Source: Igneacidithiobacillus sp041146875
GTDB lineage: Bacteria; Pseudomonadota; Gammaproteobacteria; Acidithiobacillales; Acidithiobacillaceae
Assembly (NCBI RefSeq): GCF_041146875.1
Contig: NZ_JBFRXP010000007.1
Span: 62,001 to 126,000 of the forward strand
DNA length: 64,000 bases
Direction of reading: 5' to 3'
This document shows, piece after piece, positions 60,900 to 64,000 of this stretch. Both the position numbers and the translations under genes were made by a program. The notes under the pieces are model-generated. The model was not told where the DNA came from. It made no database searches and was given only the letters and a program-made list of their open reading frames with translations. The stretch's first letter is position 1, and each line of letters begins with the position of its first letter.

Positions 60900-61829
60900 A
60901 TGCACATTGCGGTATTGATGGACCCCATCGCGGGGATCAAGCCGGCCAAGGATACGACCTTGGCCATGCTCCTGTCGGCGCAGGCGCGTGGGCACGAATG
61001 CTGGGTGTTTACCCTCGATACCCTGTCCCTGCACGATGGGCAGGCTTGGGGCCAAGTACAAGCGGTACAGGTACGCGATGAACAGGCTGATTTTTATCAG
61101 TTGGGTGAGCGCCAGAGCCTACCCCTGAGCGCCTTCGATTGTGTGCTAATGCGTAAGGACCCACCGGTGGATATGGATTTTCTCCATGCCTGTCAGATCC
61201 TCGAACATGCCGGCACCTGGGTCGTCAATGAACCAGCCTCTATTCGTCTCGCCAACGAAAAGCTCTTCCCTCTGCAGTTTTCTCGCTGGTTGCCTCCCTA
61301 TTTGGTCAGCCGCGATATGAGTGAGCTGCGCGCCTTTCTGCGCGAGCAGGGCGAAATTGTCGTCAAACCTCTGGCCGCGCGCGGCGGCGAGGGGATTTTT
61401 TACCTGCATGGCGAAGATCGTAACGTCGGCTCCATCCTCGAAACGATCACCGGTCGTGGCGCCCATTTTGTCATGGCACAACGTTATCTGCCGGCTATCC
61501 GCCAGGGCGACAAGCGTATCCTGTTGGTCGATGGCGATGCCATCCCCGGTGGCATGTTACGCGTGCCCGCGGCCGATGATTTCCGTGGCAACCTGGTTGC
61601 CGGCGCCCAGGCCGTTGCCGCCGAGCTTAGCGCCGCCGAGCAGGAACTCTGCGCCGAGATTGGGCCGGTGTTGCGGCAGATGGGGCTGCTCTTTGTTGGC
61701 ATCGACGTAATTGGCGAACGGCTCACCGAAATCAACGTTACGAGCCCGACCGGGGCACGGGAAATCCGCCGCTTCTTTGGCGTCGATGCTACCGAGCTGC
61801 TGTGGGCGCGGATCGAACGCGGTCACTAA
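60900..61829 (+). CDS. gshB: glutathione synthetase
   Basis: 309 residues. The N-terminal MHIAVLMDPIAGIKPAKDTTLAML and the ATP-grasp blocks VVKPLAARGGEGIFYL, RYLPAIRQGDKRILLVDGDAIPG and INVTSPTGAREI identify GshB, which adds Gly to gamma-Glu-Cys. Adjacent to gshA (stop to start gap of 2 bases), so the whole glutathione pathway is in one operon behind citrate synthase. Confidence 0.96.
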   Translation: MHIAVLMDPIAGIKPAKDTTLAMLLSAQARGHECWVFTLDTLSLHDGQAWGQVQAVQVRDEQADFYQLGERQSLPLSAFDCVLMRKDPPVDMDFLHACQILEHAGTWVVNEPASIRLANEKLFPLQFSRWLPPYLVSRDMSELRAFLREQGEIVVKPLAARGGEGIFYLHGEDRNVGSILETITGRGAHFVMAQRYLPAIRQGDKRILLVDGDAIPGGMLRVPAADDFRGNLVAGAQAVAAELSAAEQELCAEIGPVLRQMGLLFVGIDVIGERLTEINVTSPTGAREIRRFFGVDATELLWARIERGH

Positions 61830-61868
61830 GACTGCCCTTTACCGGGCAAAGCGCGGTATCATAGCGCC

Positions 61869-62426
61869 ATGGAATTTTCTTCACTCAAAAATCATCTCCT
61901 CATCGCCATGCCCAACCTGCATGATGGCCTCTTCGACCGCAGTGTCATTGTCGTCTGCGAACACAATGCCGAGGGGGCGATGGGCGTCGTCATCAATCGC
62001 ATCCTCGACATGAATATGTCCGACGCGCTCAAGGCCATTGATATCCGTCCGTCGGAAGAGATGATCCATCGCCCGGTCTACTGGGGTGGGCCGGTGAGCC
62101 CGCAGCACGGTTTCATTCTGCATCAGCCACCCGGGGATTGGGATTCTACTCTGGCAGTGAGCGATACCCTGGCCCTGACCAGCTCTCCCGACATCCTTGC
62201 CGCCATTGCTGAGCACCGCGGTCCGGAGCAGTATCTGCTGACGCTTGGCTATGCCGGCTGGGGCGAGGGGCAGTTGGAGAAAGAAATCAGTGAAAACTCT
62301 TGGCTGCATGGGCCGGTCGATCCGCGTGTATTGTTTCAACTCCCTGCCGGCGAACGCTGGCAGGAGGCGGCGCGGGTACTCGGCATCGACATGCGTCTGC
62401 TCAGTGGCGCCGCTGGACATGCCTGA
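61869..62426 (+). CDS. yqgE: YqgE/AlgH family protein
   Basis: 185 residues. SLKNHLLIAMPNLHDGLFDRSVIVVCEHNAEGAMGVVINR and PVYWGGPVSPQHGFILH are the UPF0301 signature. The function is not settled; the gene typically precedes ruvX, as here. It overlaps ruvX by 8 bases (62419-62426). Confidence 0.93.
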   Translation: MEFSSLKNHLLIAMPNLHDGLFDRSVIVVCEHNAEGAMGVVINRILDMNMSDALKAIDIRPSEEMIHRPVYWGGPVSPQHGFILHQPPGDWDSTLAVSDTLALTSSPDILAAIAEHRGPEQYLLTLGYAGWGEGQLEKEISENSWLHGPVDPRVLFQLPAGERWQEAARVLGIDMRLLSGAAGHA

Positions 62427-62862
62427 GCCAAGCGGCCCTTGGTTGGGTATCGACTACGGTAGCAAACGCATCGGCGTTGCTTTTCTGGGAGAGGCGGGGC
62501 TCGGCGCGCAGCCTTTGGCCACCCTACGCAACAGCGAACAGGGCCCGGACTGGAATGCCTTGGCACGCTTGATCGGCGATTGGCAGCCACGTGCTCTGGT
62601 CCTCGGGCTGCCGCTGCAAGCCGACGGTAGCGAGGGACAGACAGCAACTGCGGCACGGCGTTTTGCCAGTGCGCTGGAGCAGCGCCACTCCTTGCCCCTA
62701 TACTGGATTGATGAGCGGCTGAGCAGTCATGCGGCAGAGGCGCAAATGCGGGAGCGGGAACTCTCCCGCGCCGAACGCGATCGCTTGCGTGACCAGCTCG
62801 CCGCCTGTGCCATTTTGGAGAGTTTCTACGAGGAAGAGGCATGGCGTCGGCCTGGGACCTGA
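62419..62862 (+). CDS. ruvX: Holliday junction resolvase-like / pre-16S rRNA nuclease YqgF
   Basis: 147 residues from the ATG at 62419. RNase H-like fold motifs: WLGIDYGSKRIGVAF (catalytic Asp), VLGLPLQADGSEG and YWIDERLSSHAAE (acidic pair). YqgF is known to process the 5' end of 16S rRNA; the older name is a putative resolvase. It follows yqgE and overlaps pyrR by 22 bases. Confidence 0.94.
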   Translation: MPEPSGPWLGIDYGSKRIGVAFLGEAGLGAQPLATLRNSEQGPDWNALARLIGDWQPRALVLGLPLQADGSEGQTATAARRFASALEQRHSLPLYWIDERLSSHAAEAQMRERELSRAERDRLRDQLAACAILESFYEEEAWRRPGT

Positions 62863-63353
62863 GTACCCTCATCGATTCCCTGCAGCGGGATCTGCAGGCG
62901 CAGATCGATCCACAGAACTGCGTGATGGTGGGGATCTATACCGGCGGCGTCTGGATAGCAAGGGAGCTGCACCAACGCCTCGGCATCCGCACTCCCTTGG
63001 GAGAACTCGATATTTCTTTCTATCGCGACGACTTCAGCCGCGTTGGCCTACATCCCGAGGTCAAGGCCTCGCGCCTTCCATTTTCCGTAGATGGTACGCA
63101 TCTGATTTTGGTGGATGACGTCCTCTATACCGGTCGCACCATCCGCGCCGCCCTGAACGAGATCTTCGATTACGGACGGCCAGACAAGATCACCCTGGCG
63201 GTGCTGGTCGATCGTGGCCTGCGCGAGTTGCCCATCTGCGCCGATATCGTCGCCCTCAAGCTGCGTAGCAACCCCGGTGACTACATCAAGCTGCGCGGGC
63301 CAAACCCGTTGTCTCTGGAGTTTCTCCCCGGCGAAGAGGTAAGCCCAGCATGA
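62841..63353 (+). CDS. pyrR: bifunctional pyr operon regulator / uracil phosphoribosyltransferase PyrR
   Basis: 170 residues, ATG at 62841 with GAGGAAGAGGC before it. The PRPP loop LILVDDVLYTGRTIRAAL and the late LKLRSNPGDYIKLRGPN are typical of PyrR. The family can attenuate pyr operons by RNA binding, or just act as a phosphoribosyltransferase; no pyr attenuator is visible here. Stop overlaps pyrB as ATGA (63350-63353). Confidence 0.93.
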   Translation: MASAWDLSTLIDSLQRDLQAQIDPQNCVMVGIYTGGVWIARELHQRLGIRTPLGELDISFYRDDFSRVGLHPEVKASRLPFSVDGTHLILVDDVLYTGRTIRAALNEIFDYGRPDKITLAVLVDRGLRELPICADIVALKLRSNPGDYIKLRGPNPLSLEFLPGEEVSPA

Positions 63354-64000
63354 TGCCTTGGCGTATGGGCGAGCGCGACCCGCAGCGGGATGCGCAGGGC
63401 CAGCTCCGTAACCTCCTGGGGATCGAAGGGTTGCGCGAAAGGGAGATTCTGGAAATTCTCGATAGCGCCGAGTCCTTTTTGGGCGTCGGCGAACGAACGG
63501 TAAAAAAGATCCCCATCCTGCGCGGACGTACTCTAGTTAATCTCTTTTACGAGAATAGCACGCGCACCCGCAGCACCTTTGAACTCGCCGCCAAGCGCTT
63601 GTCGGCCGACGTACTGAATATTGCTGTTGCCAGCAGTAGCGTCAGCAAGGGTGAATCCCTGCTTGATACTGTCGACAACCTCCTTGCCATGCAGGTAGAT
63701 GGCTTCATTCTGCGCCATCCGGAGGCCGGTGCCGCGCATCTCCTCGCCCGGCACTTAGGGGAGCGCGCTTGGGTGGTCAATGCCGGCGACGGACAACATG
63801 CCCATCCTACCCAAGCCTTGCTTGATGTATTTACCATTCGCCGCCTAGTGGGGCCAATCACGGAGCGAGTGGTGGTTATTCTCGGCGATATTTTGCATTC
63901 TCGGGTTGCCCGCGCCCTCATCCATGCCTTATCCATTCTCGGCTGCCCGCAGATTCGCGTGGTGGGTCCGCGCACCCTGGTGCCATCGGAGCTGCACAGC
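63350..64000 (+). CDS. pyrB: aspartate carbamoyltransferase catalytic subunit, N-terminal part (cut by window edge)
   Basis: 217 codons of an open frame that runs off the right edge. The carbamoyl-phosphate site FYENSTRTRSTFE, then SSSVSKGESLLDT and HPTQALLDVFTI, identify the catalytic chain of ATCase. The second ATG codon follows at 63353. It starts with an ATGA overlap with pyrR. Known role: first committed step of pyrimidine synthesis. The order pyrR-pyrB (usually followed by pyrC) is common in Pseudomonas-like genomes. Confidence 0.93.
   Translation, partial: MMPWRMGERDPQRDAQGQLRNLLGIEGLREREILEILDSAESFLGVGERTVKKIPILRGRTLVNLFYENSTRTRSTFELAAKRLSADVLNIAVASSSVSKGESLLDTVDNLLAMQVDGFILRHPEAGAAHLLARHLGERAWVVNAGDGQHAHPTQALLDVFTIRRLVGPITERVVVILGDILHSRVARALIHALSILGCPQIRVVGPRTLVPSELHS

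Noticed and set aside
61834..61860. Terminator between gshB and yqgE (TGCCC/GGGCA)
   Set aside because: Only five base pairs and no T-run; probably chance.

Overview
The window looks like chromosome of an Acidithiobacillus-type acidophilic gammaproteobacterium. The clues are a glutamate-cysteine ligase of the 'T. ferrooxidans' type beside glutathione synthetase, an E2-E3 fusion in the pyruvate dehydrogenase operon, a moderately high GC content in the housekeeping blocks, and a full set of proteobacterial core genes. Genus-level placement is inference from gene content only. No rRNA, tRNA, CRISPR array, insertion sequence or phage gene was seen.

Layout. (1) 1-8558, minus strand: a translationally coupled biosynthetic operon of aryl-polyene/xanthomonadin type (acyl carrier protein, COG4648 membrane protein, acyl ligase, dehydratase, LpxL-like acyltransferase, LolA-like protein, MMPL exporter, alpha/beta hydrolase, permuted-papain-like protein, ketosynthase cut by the window edge). 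Divergent from it, at 9154, is an FkbO/Hyg5/XanB2-like chorismatase that could supply the hydroxybenzoate starter. (2) 10224-23001, minus: fbp, zapD, coaE, pilD, pilR, pilS, pilB, aroE, anmK, slyD, hemH, xthA, gst, tightly packed, a mix of type IV pilus and core metabolism with no pilC. (3) 23115-33809: rlmJ, a small unknown ORF, a second exonuclease III, prmB, a LysR/MFS divergent pair, mscS, argS, a SPOR protein, ybjN-like, rsmA and an HNH nuclease, with three convergent gene pairs overlapping at their 3' ends. (4) 33813-39036, minus: pdxA, an S4 protein, an orphan ABC ATPase and the complete mlaFEDCB phospholipid transport operon.

(5) 39196-43542: speD behind a long, probably structured leader, plsY/folB, a secreted DUF4168-like protein, rplM-rpsI and argC. 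(6) 43704-51772: three consecutive cyclic-di-GMP proteins (EAL; MASE1-GAF-GGDEF-EAL; periplasmic sensor-GAF-GGDEF-EAL) that share a similar C-terminal tail. They are followed by a sigma-54-type promoter driving a small exported Pro/Tyr/His/Arg-rich protein. (7) 52421-57404: pdhA, pdhB and a fused E2-E3 gene. (8) 57410-64000: a PsiE-like protein, erpA, gltA, gshA, gshB, yqgE, ruvX, pyrR and pyrB (cut by the right edge).

The least ordinary parts are the pigment-type cluster with its hydrolase/papain-like insert, the c-di-GMP block with the adjoining sigma-54 gene, the speD leader, and the hairpin-separated pdhAB/E2-E3 operon.
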